The notes below the pieces were generated by a model. The model saw only the letters and a list, made by a program, of their open reading frames with translations, made no database searches and was not told the origin of the DNA. A DNA stretch of 64,000 bases from Pseudomonas sp. Seg1 (GTDB taxonomy: Bacteria; Pseudomonadota; Gammaproteobacteria; Pseudomonadales; Pseudomonadaceae). Positions 27,512 to 35,981 of the stretch are shown piece after piece. Numbering within the stretch: position 1 is the stretch's first letter; each line of letters begins with the position of its first letter. A program made the position numbers and the translations under genes. The DNA lies in NCBI RefSeq assembly GCF_018326005.1, contig NZ_AP021903.1, forward strand, positions 1,800,001 through 1,864,000, read 5' to 3'.

Positions 27512-28938
27512 GAGTGCTGATTCGCGCCGACGCCTCGCCGACCATTGGCAGCGGCCACATTGCCCGGTGTCTGACCTTGGCTCGCGTGCTGCGCGAGCAG
27601 GGCAGTCATGTCGCGTTTGCTTGTCGGCGCTTGCCGGGACATCGGCTCGACGTCCTGAGCGAGGAAGGTTTCGAGACCTTCGCGCTACCGGATTTCTACC
27701 CCGATGAAGACCCGCAACAAGCCATCGAATCGATGCTGCCGTGGCAGGCCGACATCGATGCATTGGGCGCGTTACTGCAAGGTCATGGCGAATTCGACTG
27801 GATTATCGTCGATCACTACGGCCTCGATCATCACTGGCAAACCGCCGCGCGTCGTTGGGCGCCGCACATCGCTGCGGTCGATGATCTCGCCACTCGGCGC
27901 TACAGCATTGATCTGCTGCTTAATCAGAATCTCTCGGGGCTCAGCGAAAACTACGCTGCGCTAGTGCCTGATGGCTGCCGCACCCTGCTCGGTCCGCGTT
28001 ATGCGATGTTGCGTGAAGAGTTCAACGGCCCGGCGATCGAAATCAAAGCCAGGGCGCGACGGGTATTGGTCAATTTCGGTGGTTTCGACGCAGCGATGCA
28101 GACTCATCATGCGATGCTCGCGTTGGTGGGTTTTCCCGAGCTGGAAGTGGACTTTGTTGCCGGTGCCGACAATCCGGCGTGGGCGCAAATGCAAGCCCTG
28201 AGCGATACGCGACCGAATTGGCGTCTGCACAGCTTTGTCAGTGATTTCCATCAGCGCATGACCGAGGCCGACCTGTTTATCGGCGCTGGCGGCGGTACCA
28301 GTTGGGAGCGTGCGGCGCTGGGCCTGCCGACCATCTGTATCGCGGTGTCGAACAACCAGCAAGTCAATGGCGAAGTCATGGCGGCAGCCGGCGCCCATAT
28401 ATTCATGGGCGCGCGGGAGCAGATCAGTGTCGAGCAGTTGCGCGATGCGATTGGTTTCGTCGCGGGAAATCAGTATTTGCGGCAGAGCCTGGCAGAACGT
28501 TCGCGGCAACTGGTCGATGGTCGTGGAGCGTTGCGAGTCGCTGCGGCGTTGGCCGGCGCCGTGCTCAAGGTTCGTCCGGCGACGCAGGACGACACGCCGC
28601 TGCTACTCGACGGAATGCGCGCCAGTCTGCGTAATCCGCAGCACTTGTTGTTGATCGCCGAGGCCGACGACGGCCCGGTCGGGGTGTTGCGTTACGACCT
28701 GCGCGGCTTCGAAGCCGACGTTTCGCTGCATCTGTTTGCAGGGCGAATCGACCTTGGCTGGGGCAGGGCGCTGCTGGCGCGGGGCGAGTCGTTTGTCCGG
28801 GCACACTGGCCGCAATTGACCGCCATTTCCGCCCAGGTGCAGCCGGATAATCACGCTTCATTGAATGTATTTCGCGACGCCGGCTTCAATCAAAATGCCT
28901 GCGCGTTCACCAAGGTTTTGAAGGAACACCACACATGA
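27508..28938 (+). CDS. pseG: PseG hydrolase fused to a C-terminal GNAT (PseH-like) domain
   Basis: A 476-residue protein. Residues ~1-345 are PseG, the GT-B-fold hydrolase that removes UDP from UDP-2,4-diacetamido-trideoxy-altropyranose (ASPTIGSGHIARCLTLARVL, then GAGGGTSWERAALGLPTICI). Residues ~352-476 form an added GNAT-like domain (VRPATQDDTPLLLDGM, IDLGWGRALLARGESFV, SLNVFRDAGF). Typical PseG is much shorter. No separate pseH occurs in the island, so the fused domain is the likely N-acetyltransferase. The start overlaps pseF and the stop overlaps pseI by 4 bases each. Confidence 0.9.
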   Translation: MRVLIRADASPTIGSGHIARCLTLARVLREQGSHVAFACRRLPGHRLDVLSEEGFETFALPDFYPDEDPQQAIESMLPWQADIDALGALLQGHGEFDWIIVDHYGLDHHWQTAARRWAPHIAAVDDLATRRYSIDLLLNQNLSGLSENYAALVPDGCRTLLGPRYAMLREEFNGPAIEIKARARRVLVNFGGFDAAMQTHHAMLALVGFPELEVDFVAGADNPAWAQMQALSDTRPNWRLHSFVSDFHQRMTEADLFIGAGGGTSWERAALGLPTICIAVSNNQQVNGEVMAAAGAHIFMGAREQISVEQLRDAIGFVAGNQYLRQSLAERSRQLVDGRGALRVAAALAGAVLKVRPATQDDTPLLLDGMRASLRNPQHLLLIAEADDGPVGVLRYDLRGFEADVSLHLFAGRIDLGWGRALLARGESFVRAHWPQLTAISAQVQPDNHASLNVFRDAGFNQNACAFTKVLKEHHT

Positions 28939-29987
28939 GCAGTTTCAAGATTGGCGACCGTCTGATCGGTGCCGATGCGCCGCCGTTCATCATTGCCGAG
29001 ATGAGCGGCAACCATAATCAGTCGCTCGATGTGGCCCTGCAAATTGTCGAAGCCGCCGCCAAGGCCGGCGCGCATGCCTTGAAACTGCAAACGTACACCG
29101 CCGAAACGATGACGCTGGATCTGGCCGAAGGCGAGTTCTTCATCAAGGATCCGGGCAGTCTGTGGGCGGGGACTTCGCTCTACGATCTGTATGAGAAAGC
29201 CCATACGCCTTGGGAATGGCATGCACCGATTTTCGCCCGGGCCAAAGAGCTGGGGATGCTCGCGTTCTCGACGCCGTTCGATGACACGGCCGTGGACTTT
29301 CTCGAAAGTCTCGACGTGCCGGCCTACAAGATCGCCAGTTTCGAAAACACCGACCTGCCGTTGATTCGCCGTGTCGCCGCCACCGGCAAACCGCTGATCA
29401 TTTCCACCGGCATGGCCAGCATCGCCGAACTCGACGAAACCGTGCGCGCTGCCCGCGCGGCGGGTTGCAAGGATCTGGTGCTGCTCAAATGCACCAGCAC
29501 GTATCCGGCGACACCGCTCAACAGCAACGTGCGCACGATCCCTCATCTGCGTGAATTGTTCGGTTGCGAGGTGGGGCTGTCCGACCACTCGATGGGCGTC
29601 GGTGTGTCGGTGGCAGCCGTGGCGCTTGGCGCGACGGTGGTGGAAAAACACTTCACCCTTGACCGTTCGGCAGGTGGGGTTGATGCGAGTTTCTCGCTGG
29701 AACCTGCAGAAATGGCCAGTCTGGTGCTGGAAACCGAACGTGCCTGGCAGGCTTTGGGGCACGTGCAATACGGCGCCACCGAAGCTGAACTGAAATCGGT
29801 GGTCTATCGCCGTTCGCTGTACGTGACCGCCGACATGGCCGCGGGTGAGCCCTTTACTCGGGACAATCTGCGGGCCATTCGTCCCGGCCTCGGTCTGCCG
29901 CCCAAGCACACCGACGCCGTTCTCGGCCGCCGCGCTCGCACGCCGATCAAGCGCGGCACGCCGCTGGATTGGTCGTTGGTCGAATAA
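28935..29987 (+). CDS. pseI: PseI, pseudaminic acid synthase
   Basis: A 350-residue NeuB-family enzyme condensing the PseG product with phosphoenolpyruvate. The N-terminal TIM barrel shows FIIAEMSGNHNQSLDVALQI and VGLSDHSMGVGVSVAAVALG. The C-terminal ~60 residues are a SAF (antifreeze-like) domain beginning near SLYVTADMAAGEPFTRDNLR. ATG 28935 overlaps the pseG stop. It is the last gene of the pse branch. Confidence 0.95.
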   Translation: MSSFKIGDRLIGADAPPFIIAEMSGNHNQSLDVALQIVEAAAKAGAHALKLQTYTAETMTLDLAEGEFFIKDPGSLWAGTSLYDLYEKAHTPWEWHAPIFARAKELGMLAFSTPFDDTAVDFLESLDVPAYKIASFENTDLPLIRRVAATGKPLIISTGMASIAELDETVRAARAAGCKDLVLLKCTSTYPATPLNSNVRTIPHLRELFGCEVGLSDHSMGVGVSVAAVALGATVVEKHFTLDRSAGGVDASFSLEPAEMASLVLETERAWQALGHVQYGATEAELKSVVYRRSLYVTADMAAGEPFTRDNLRAIRPGLGLPPKHTDAVLGRRARTPIKRGTPLDWSLVE

Positions 29988-30123
29988 GCCGATCTGCACC
30001 GATTCGGCAAAATAGCGTGACCTGCGAGTCATAACGCGCATCTTCACTGTACTGTATTGTATTGATCGGGGAGATGGCGCCTGGCCCGTTTTCGGTTCCA
30101 GTGATAGCCCTTTGCGCTCCCCC

Positions 30124-30145
30124 TGGCCGCCCTTCGTGGCGGCCA
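30124..30145 (+). terminator. Hairpin in the pseI-KAS III gap
   Basis: A perfect 8-bp stem (TGGCCGCC / GGCGGCCA) with a CTTCGT loop is followed by AATTTCTGTTT. It may end the pse transcript. No sigma-54 or FliA site is evident in 29988-30217. Confidence 0.5.
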
Positions 30146-30217
30146 ATTTCTGTTTGTCGGCGCCCCTCGAATCCTTGCGAGCGGTGGTCTTGGGCTGTTT
30201 TTTATTGGGAAGCCGTA

Positions 30218-31144
30218 ATGATTGGCATAAAAAGCATTGCGAGCTACGTTCCTGTAGCCGGCGTGGACAATTACGCACAAGGTGCAAAATTCGAGAAGGA
30301 TGAAGAGTTCATCCTTGGCAAGATCGGTTCGGCATTTCTGCCGCGCAAAGACGCTGAACAAGAAACCTCCGATCTGTGCGTGGAAGCGGCCAATGCGCTG
30401 TTTGCCAGCAACCCTGATCTGAAGCGTGAATCGATTGACGCGTTGATTGTCGTCACCCAGAACGGTGATGAAGAAGGCCTGCCGCACACTGCCGCGATCG
30501 TGCAGGACAAGCTCGGTCTGCCGACCAACGTTGCGGCGTTCGACATTTCCCTGGGCTGCTCCGGTTATGTCTACGGCATCTACGCGATCAAGGGCTTCAT
30601 GGAAGCCGCCGGGCTGAAGAACGGCCTGCTGATCACCGCTGATCCGTATTCGAAAATCGTTGATCCGGAAGACCGCAACACCACCATGCTGTTCGGCGAT
30701 GCCGCCACCGCTACCTGGATGGGCGAAGATCCGAGCTGGGCGCTGGGCAAGGCCAAGTTCGGCACTGACGGCTCCGGCGCTCCGCACCTGAAAGTCACCG
30801 ATGGCGTGTTCTTCATGAACGGTCGTCAGGTGTTCAACTTTGCGCTGCTGAAAGTTCCGGCGCACCTGCATGAGCTGCTCGATGATTCAGGCCTCAAGGC
30901 TGACGACATTGATGCGTTCTGCATTCACCAGGGCAGCGCGGCGATTGTCGACGCGGTGGCGCGACGTTTCGAAGGCGAGCCGGAGAAGTTCATCAAGGAC
31001 ATGGTCGAGACCGGCAACACCGTGTCGTCGAGCATTCCGTTGCTGCTGGAAAAACACGTACTCGATTCCGATTGGCAGCGTATTGCGTTGAGCGGTTTTG
31101 GTGTCGGTCTGTCGTGGGGCTCGGCGATTATTTATCGTCCTTGA
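30218..31144 (+). CDS. Ketoacyl-ACP synthase III homologue of the flagellin glycosylation island
   Basis: A 308-residue thiolase-fold enzyme related to FabH. The Cys-His-Asn triad is present: C114 in DISLGCSGYVYG, H237 in FCIHQGSAA and N267 in ETGNTVSSS. A KAS III gene is linked to fgt1/fgt2 in P. syringae, so a role in making the acyl group for an acylated amino sugar is more likely than housekeeping fatty-acid initiation. ATG 30218 is preceded by GGGAAG. A strong terminator follows. Confidence 0.9.
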   Translation: MIGIKSIASYVPVAGVDNYAQGAKFEKDEEFILGKIGSAFLPRKDAEQETSDLCVEAANALFASNPDLKRESIDALIVVTQNGDEEGLPHTAAIVQDKLGLPTNVAAFDISLGCSGYVYGIYAIKGFMEAAGLKNGLLITADPYSKIVDPEDRNTTMLFGDAATATWMGEDPSWALGKAKFGTDGSGAPHLKVTDGVFFMNGRQVFNFALLKVPAHLHELLDDSGLKADDIDAFCIHQGSAAIVDAVARRFEGEPEKFIKDMVETGNTVSSSIPLLLEKHVLDSDWQRIALSGFGVGLSWGSAIIYRP

Positions 31145-31167
31145 GCTGGATAAAAAACGGCGGATAC

Positions 31168-31207
31168 AAAAATAGCGTTCAAGGTTAACCTTGAGCGCTA
31201 TTTTTTT
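31168..31207 (+). terminator. Strong intrinsic terminator between KAS III and MAF genes
   Basis: A 17-nt arm at 31168-31184 pairs with 31189-31205 (one mismatch) around a TTAA loop, ending in seven T residues. It ends only 24 bases before the MAF start codon, so the MAF gene needs read-through or another promoter. Confidence 0.88.
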
Positions 31208-31230
31208 GCCTGAACGGAGCGCGAGCCGGC

Positions 31231-32520
31231 ATGAGCGAGTTTTTCCAAGCCAACGCCCAGGTGATCCAGCAGCGCTGGCCGGCGTTGTTTGTACGATTGG
31301 TGGCTGAAGACAGTTCGGCCATTCAAGCCGAGCTGGTACAAGGCTTGGGCTCTACGCTGAGCGTGGACGGGATCCAGCTGACCAGTCGCCATGACCGGAT
31401 TCACGAGGCCCGGGTCCAGGCGGCCAGCCTGCCGGAAAAACCGCGATTGCATGTCTATGGCACCGGCCTTGGCGACTTGCCAGCGGTTTTGCTGGAGCGT
31501 GCCGGGCTTGAACGCTTGTACGTGCACGTCCTTAACGGCGCCCTGTTTGCGCTGGTGTTGCAACTGCTCGATCAGCGGCAATGGCTTGAAGACCCCAGGG
31601 TGGAACTGATGTACGCCGGCGATCACGCCGATATCTTCACACCGTTTTTTGCCCTTCCTGCGGAAATGCTCCTGGCCGATGACTTCAATGCCAAGGTGCG
31701 TGATCGGCTGGTCAATGAAGTTCACCTGAGTTTCAACAATCGCGAGTTCGATCCGCAATTGCCGGCAATTCAGCAGCGCTTGCGCGATAGCCTGGAGGTG
31801 CTGCTTGCGGATGATGACGTGGCGCAACTGTTTGGCACTTGCATCGGCCGCGAAATCTATGTGATCGGCACCGGACCGAGCCTGGAAGGACATTTTGAAC
31901 GGCTGGCGTCGGTGCGTGGCCAGGCCGAGCGGCCGCTGTTCATTTGTGTCGACACGGCTTATCGACCTTTGCGTCAGCACGGGATCATCCCCGATCTGGT
32001 GGTGACGATCGATCAGTTGATCAGCTTTCGGCATCTGCCTTTCGAGGAGTCCGACGGCATCCCGCTGGTGTATCTGCCCATGAGCTCACCGACGGTGTTG
32101 AAGGCCTGGAGAGGCAAGCGCTATGGCGCTTATACCGCCAGCCCGGTCTACGCCACGTTGCGTCAGCAGCACCCTCGGGCCGAATTGCATGCCGGTGGCA
32201 GCGTGATTCACCCCGCCGTGGACCTGGCCGTGAAAATGGGCGGCACGCGCATCACGCTGTTCGGCGCCGACTTTGCCTTCCCGATGAACAAGACACATGC
32301 CGGATGGGACGATGGCGATCTGGGGCCACCCGTGGAGCAGGCGCGACACTGGGTTCGTGACGGGTATGGCGAACGGGTCAGGACGCAGTTGAATTTTCGT
32401 GGCTACCTGTGCGTGCTGGAGCGGTATATCGCTCTGCACCCAGAGGTCAGGTTCCTTAACAGCAGTCGGGCAGGGGCGATGATCGTGGGCACGCAATTCA
32501 ATCCGGAGTTTGTGCAATGA
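31231..32520 (+). CDS. MAF (motility-associated factor) glycosyltransferase, DUF115
   Basis: A 429-residue DUF115 protein. EIYVIGTGPSLEGHFERLAS is the hallmark motif, and ITLFGADFAFPMNKTHAGW completes the core. MAF proteins transfer nonulosonic acids such as pseudaminic acid to flagellin Ser/Thr, so this is the best candidate for the CMP-Pse-dependent step. It overlaps the next small ORF by 4 bases. Confidence 0.88.
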   Translation: MSEFFQANAQVIQQRWPALFVRLVAEDSSAIQAELVQGLGSTLSVDGIQLTSRHDRIHEARVQAASLPEKPRLHVYGTGLGDLPAVLLERAGLERLYVHVLNGALFALVLQLLDQRQWLEDPRVELMYAGDHADIFTPFFALPAEMLLADDFNAKVRDRLVNEVHLSFNNREFDPQLPAIQQRLRDSLEVLLADDDVAQLFGTCIGREIYVIGTGPSLEGHFERLASVRGQAERPLFICVDTAYRPLRQHGIIPDLVVTIDQLISFRHLPFEESDGIPLVYLPMSSPTVLKAWRGKRYGAYTASPVYATLRQQHPRAELHAGGSVIHPAVDLAVKMGGTRITLFGADFAFPMNKTHAGWDDGDLGPPVEQARHWVRDGYGERVRTQLNFRGYLCVLERYIALHPEVRFLNSSRAGAMIVGTQFNPEFVQ

Positions 32521-32783
32521 GTGCGCAGGTGATGTGCATCAGCGCATGTCGGCAATGCGCGGGATTGTTTCGTTTGGGCCGTGATGTCGAAGCGGCGCTG
32601 ACCATGGTCGATGTATTTGACGAGGCACAACGGTTTTTTGCGCTCGCTCCTGAGAATGTCCAGCAGTCGTGGGCACAGGTACTGACACACATCCTGGCGT
32701 GTCAGGAGCGCCAGGACTGGTTGGGACTTGCCGATTTCATGGAGTATGAACTGATTGAATTGCTGGACAGTGCGCAGCGCTGA
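32517..32783 (+). CDS. Small conserved-looking protein downstream of MAF, function unknown
   Basis: An 88-residue protein coupled to the MAF gene by an ATGA overlap. It is predicted helical and has four cysteines, three in the first 14 residues and one near residue 62. The C-terminus is acidic (FMEYELIELLDS). I recognise no family. Coupling suggests an accessory role in flagellin glycosylation or export, but that is a guess. Confidence 0.6.
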   Translation: MSAQVMCISACRQCAGLFRLGRDVEAALTMVDVFDEAQRFFALAPENVQQSWAQVLTHILACQERQDWLGLADFMEYELIELLDSAQR

Positions 32784-32920
32784 CGGGGAACCGACGGCTC
32801 TGGCACGAGGGTTGGTGATGTGGGCAGTTTTATGGCGTCATTTTTTCGTGGGAGGGGGCGCGCTAAGCCCTTGTTTTCTCGGGGGTGGCAGGGTGATGGC
32901 AAATTTTTTTCAAAAAGCCC

Positions 32921-32947
32921 TCAAGCAACCTGATTACCCGACGATAA
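32921..32947 (+). promoter_or_regulatory. FliA (sigma-28) promoter of fliC
   Basis: TCAAGCAA (32921-32928), an 11-base spacer and GACGATAA (32940-32947) match the FliA consensus TAAAGTTT-N11-GCCGATAA well. It lies 80 bases before the fliC start. The preceding 32784-32920 holds no gene. Confidence 0.82.
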
Positions 32948-33027
32948 CTATTACGAAGGTTCTCTAGGCCATACCCGGCGGTTGCCAGGGCCGGAAGCCG
33001 CAGTACCCAACCAACGAGGAATTCGTC

Positions 33028-33879
33028 ATGGCTTTAACAGTAAACACCAACACCACGTCGTTGAACGTTCAGAAAAACCTGAACCGCGCTTCCGACGCTC
33101 TGTCGACTTCGATGCAGCGCCTGTCTTCCGGCCTGAAAATCAACAGCGCTAAAGACGACGCCGCTGGCCTGCAGATCGCTACCCGTATGACTTCCCAGAT
33201 CCGTGGTGGCAACCAGGCGATCCAGAACGCCAACGACGGTATCTCCGTTGCTCAGACCGCTGAAGGCGCTCTGCAAGCTTCGACCGACATTCTGCAGCGT
33301 ATGCGTGAACTGGCTGTTAAAGCCCGTACCGGTACCAACGGCAGCATCGACCAGAAAGCAACCAACGACGAATTCGCCCAGATGTCGGACGAACTGACTC
33401 GTATCTCTGCTTCCACCAACCTGAACGGCAAAAACCTGCTGGACGGTTCGGCTGGTACTGTGACCCTGCAAGTGGGCGCAAACACCGGTTCGGCTAACCA
33501 CATCGACCTGGTACTGAGCTCCAAGTTCGACGCCGTCAGCCTGTCCGTAGGTAGCGGTACTGTAGTTCTGACCGGTGCAAGCGTATCGGGCGCTGCTGCC
33601 AACATCGACAACGCAATCACCGCGATCGACGCTGCAATTGCAACGATCAACAGCACTCGTTCGAGCCTGGGTGCTTCGCAAAACCGTCTGACCAGCACCA
33701 TCTCCAACCTGCAAAACATCGTTGAGAACACCACTGCTGCACAGGGTCGTGTACAAGACACCGACTTCGCCGCAGAAACTGCTAACCTGACCAAGCAGCA
33801 AACTCTGCAGCAGGCTTCGACCTCCGTACTGGCTCAAGCCAACCAACTGCCTTCCGCTGTACTGAAGCTGCTTCAGTAA
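33028..33879 (+). CDS. fliC: FliC, flagellin
   Basis: A 283-residue flagellin, short because the outer D2/D3 region is nearly absent. The N-terminal D0/D1 helices (MALTVNTNTTSLNVQKNLNR) and C-terminal helix (ending ANQLPSAVLKLLQ) are intact. The flg22-equivalent segment is residues 30-51 and differs from the P. aeruginosa peptide at three positions (S for T, L for S, K for R). The Ser/Thr-rich middle (~145-200) is the likely glycan-bearing surface. AACGAGGAA precedes the ATG. Confidence 0.98.
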   Translation: MALTVNTNTTSLNVQKNLNRASDALSTSMQRLSSGLKINSAKDDAAGLQIATRMTSQIRGGNQAIQNANDGISVAQTAEGALQASTDILQRMRELAVKARTGTNGSIDQKATNDEFAQMSDELTRISASTNLNGKNLLDGSAGTVTLQVGANTGSANHIDLVLSSKFDAVSLSVGSGTVVLTGASVSGAAANIDNAITAIDAAIATINSTRSSLGASQNRLTSTISNLQNIVENTTAAQGRVQDTDFAAETANLTKQQTLQQASTSVLAQANQLPSAVLKLLQ

Positions 33880-33895
33880 TTTCGGAATGAGTTCG

Positions 33896-33934
33896 GGCGA
33901 GGGAGTGCGCTAGTCGCGCTCTCTCGCCTTTTTT
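33896..33934 (+). terminator. Intrinsic terminator of fliC
   Basis: GGCGAGGGAGTGCG (33896-33909) pairs with CGCGCTCTCTCGCC (33915-33928) apart from two wobble positions, and six T residues follow. It insulates the abundant fliC transcript from flaG. Confidence 0.88.
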
Positions 33935-33952
33935 CGTTAGGAGGTGATGAGC

Positions 33953-34309
33953 ATGGACATGAGCGTCAAGCTTAACCAGTCTTATCCGGCTCCCAAGCCA
34001 GTAACGCCGGTTGCTGACAAACCGTCAGAGACGCCTAAGGTTGTGAAGGCTGAAGCTCCGGCCGCTGCCAAGAGTCAGGATACGGACGATGCCAAGTTGA
34101 AGCTGGCGGTGCAGGAGATCGAGAAGTTCGTTCAATCGATCAAGCGCAATCTGGAGTTCTCCATCGACGAACATTCCGGAAAGGTCATCGTCAAGGTGAT
34201 CGCAAGCGAGACGGGTGAGGTTGTTCGACAGATTCCCTCCGCGGAAGCCCTCAAGCTGGCAGACAGCCTCGCGAACGCGAGTCACGTATTGTTCGACGCC
34301 AAAGTCTGA
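33953..34309 (+). CDS. flaG: FlaG family protein
   Basis: A 118-residue protein with a disordered Pro/Ala/Lys N-terminus and a conserved C-terminal FlaG domain (FSIDEHSGKVIVKVIASETG, then EVVRQIPSAEALKLADSL). FlaG affects filament length in Pseudomonas. Of several in-frame starts (33944, 33947, 33953), ATG 33953 has the best spacing from TTAGGAGG. Confidence 0.92.
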   Translation: MDMSVKLNQSYPAPKPVTPVADKPSETPKVVKAEAPAAAKSQDTDDAKLKLAVQEIEKFVQSIKRNLEFSIDEHSGKVIVKVIASETGEVVRQIPSAEALKLADSLANASHVLFDAKV

Positions 34310-34391
34310 TAGCTGGCATGAATAGTGTTTGTCCGTTCTCAGGACGCGTGTAACGGTCAAAAGAATGGCAACAATCTGAAGGGAGATGCAC

Positions 34392-35852
34392 ATGGCAAGT
34401 CCAATTCTACCGGGTTCCGGACTGGGTTCCGGCCTGGACATCGGTGCGATCGTCACTGCGCTGGTTAATGCCGACAAGGCGCCGAAGCAGACGCAGATCG
34501 ATACCGCGACCAAAGTCAATACGCTGAAGATTTCCGGTGTCGGCTCGCTGAAGAGTGCATTGACCGCGTTCCAGACGGCGATGACCAACCTGGGCAGCAA
34601 GACCAATCCTGCATTTGCCGGTTTCACCGCGACTTCGAACAATGCCACTCTGAGCGCGACGTCCGACAGCACTGCTGTGACGGGCAATTACAACGTTGTT
34701 GTCAGTCAATTGGCCACTGGCTCGAAAATCGCCAGCGCCTCTTTCGCCGGCGGTGCCGCCAGTGCCATTCCGAGTGGTACCCTGAAAATCAGTCAGAATG
34801 GCACTGATTACAATGTCGACATTCCGGCAAATGCCACGTTGCAAACCACCCGCGACGCCATCAACAAGGCTCAGGGCGCAAACGGGATTTCCGCCAACAT
34901 CGTGACCGACAGCTCAGGTTCGTCGCGCCTGGTGATCAGTTCGAGCAAGACCGGCGAAGGTTCTGACCTCAAAGTCAGCGGCATTGCCGGTCTGGAAATC
35001 GATGGCACCCAGAAGATGGGCCCTAGTCCGGCTGCAGGCGCTTCAGGCGCTGTCAACGACGTGGCGGGAAACGCCAAGCTGACTATCGATGGCCTTGCAG
35101 TCACCAGCAAAAGCAACACGGTGACCGGTGCAATCAGTGGCTTGACCCTGAACCTGACGACCGTCAGCCCTGTCGTGGGTAACGTTGCGACGCCGACTGT
35201 TGTCACCGTGGATGCCAACACCAAAGGGTTGCAGACATCGATTCAGTCGTTCGTCGACGCTTACAACACGTTGAAGACGACCATCGACACGCTGTCCAAG
35301 GCGACGCCGGATGCGGATGGCAAGCTGACTGTGCAAGCAGCATTCACAGGTGACGCGATGCCGCGCTCGCTGATTGCCGATATTCGTGGTCAGTTGACTG
35401 CGGAAGGGGCCGGCGGTCCATTGGCGGTGCTGTCCCAGCTGGGTGTGATGACCGACCGCAACACCGGCAACCTGACGTTCGATACCAATGCCTTCAACAA
35501 AACCATGGCGCAGCCAGGCATGACCGGCCAGGTTCAGCAGTTGTTCAACGGCACCAACGACACCAATGGTTTGCTGGCGCGTATGAACAAGGCTGTTGAT
35601 CCGTATCTCAAGCCACCGGCGGGAGAGCTCAAAGGTGTCAGTCTGCTTGATCAGCGCATGGCCATTCTCACCAAAAACACCCGAAACCTGACCGACCAGC
35701 AAGCGGCGCTGGACTTGCGTGTCGCTAACCTGACCAAGACGTTGACTGCCAAGTACAACGCCATGGACTTGTTGGTAGGGCAGATGAAGGCGACGGCGAG
35801 CAACATCACGTCGTTCTTCAGCTCGCTGACCGCTCAGCAGTCTGCGAAGTAA
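34392..35852 (+). CDS. fliD: FliD, filament cap protein
   Basis: A 486-residue capping protein. FliD_N is seen at SPILPGSGLGSGLDIGAIVT, FliD_C around VDAYNTLKTTIDTLSKATPD, and the C-terminal coiled coil ends in MKATASNITSFFSSL. ATG 34392 sits 8 bases after GAAGGGAG; ATG 34386 is too close. It assembles flagellin subunits at the filament tip. A weak promoter-like TGGCATG at about 34315 lacks the sigma-54 GC. Confidence 0.96.
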   Translation: MASPILPGSGLGSGLDIGAIVTALVNADKAPKQTQIDTATKVNTLKISGVGSLKSALTAFQTAMTNLGSKTNPAFAGFTATSNNATLSATSDSTAVTGNYNVVVSQLATGSKIASASFAGGAASAIPSGTLKISQNGTDYNVDIPANATLQTTRDAINKAQGANGISANIVTDSSGSSRLVISSSKTGEGSDLKVSGIAGLEIDGTQKMGPSPAAGASGAVNDVAGNAKLTIDGLAVTSKSNTVTGAISGLTLNLTTVSPVVGNVATPTVVTVDANTKGLQTSIQSFVDAYNTLKTTIDTLSKATPDADGKLTVQAAFTGDAMPRSLIADIRGQLTAEGAGGPLAVLSQLGVMTDRNTGNLTFDTNAFNKTMAQPGMTGQVQQLFNGTNDTNGLLARMNKAVDPYLKPPAGELKGVSLLDQRMAILTKNTRNLTDQQAALDLRVANLTKTLTAKYNAMDLLVGQMKATASNITSFFSSLTAQQSAK

Positions 35853-35863
35853 CAGGCAGGCAC

Positions 35864-35909
35864 GACAAAAACCCGGCTACGCTTTATCGGCGTGTGCCGG
35901 GTTTTTGTC
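35864..35909. terminator. Terminator after fliD, possibly bidirectional
   Basis: A perfect 14-bp inverted repeat: GACAAAAACCCGGC (35864-35877) and GCCGGGTTTTTGTC (35896-35909). The A-run on the left arm and the T-run on the right would allow termination in both directions. Confidence 0.87.
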
Positions 35910-35917
35910 TTTTGATC

Positions 35918-35944
35918 TAAAGTTCTCTGATTCGTTGGCGATAC
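35918..35944 (+). promoter_or_regulatory. FliA (sigma-28) promoter of fliS
   Basis: TAAAGTTC (35918-35925), an 11-base spacer and GGCGATAC (35937-35944) form a good FliA match. It lies directly after the fliD terminator and 38 bases before fliS, giving fliST their own late promoter. Confidence 0.75.
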
Positions 35945-35981
35945 ACTGGATATACGAGTCATTGTGGCAATGAGGTAGAAC

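Noticed and set aside
34313-34332. Sigma-54 promoter before fliD (TGGCATGAATAGTGTTTG)
   Set aside because: The ten-base spacing leads to GT rather than the required GC, and there is no TTGC element.
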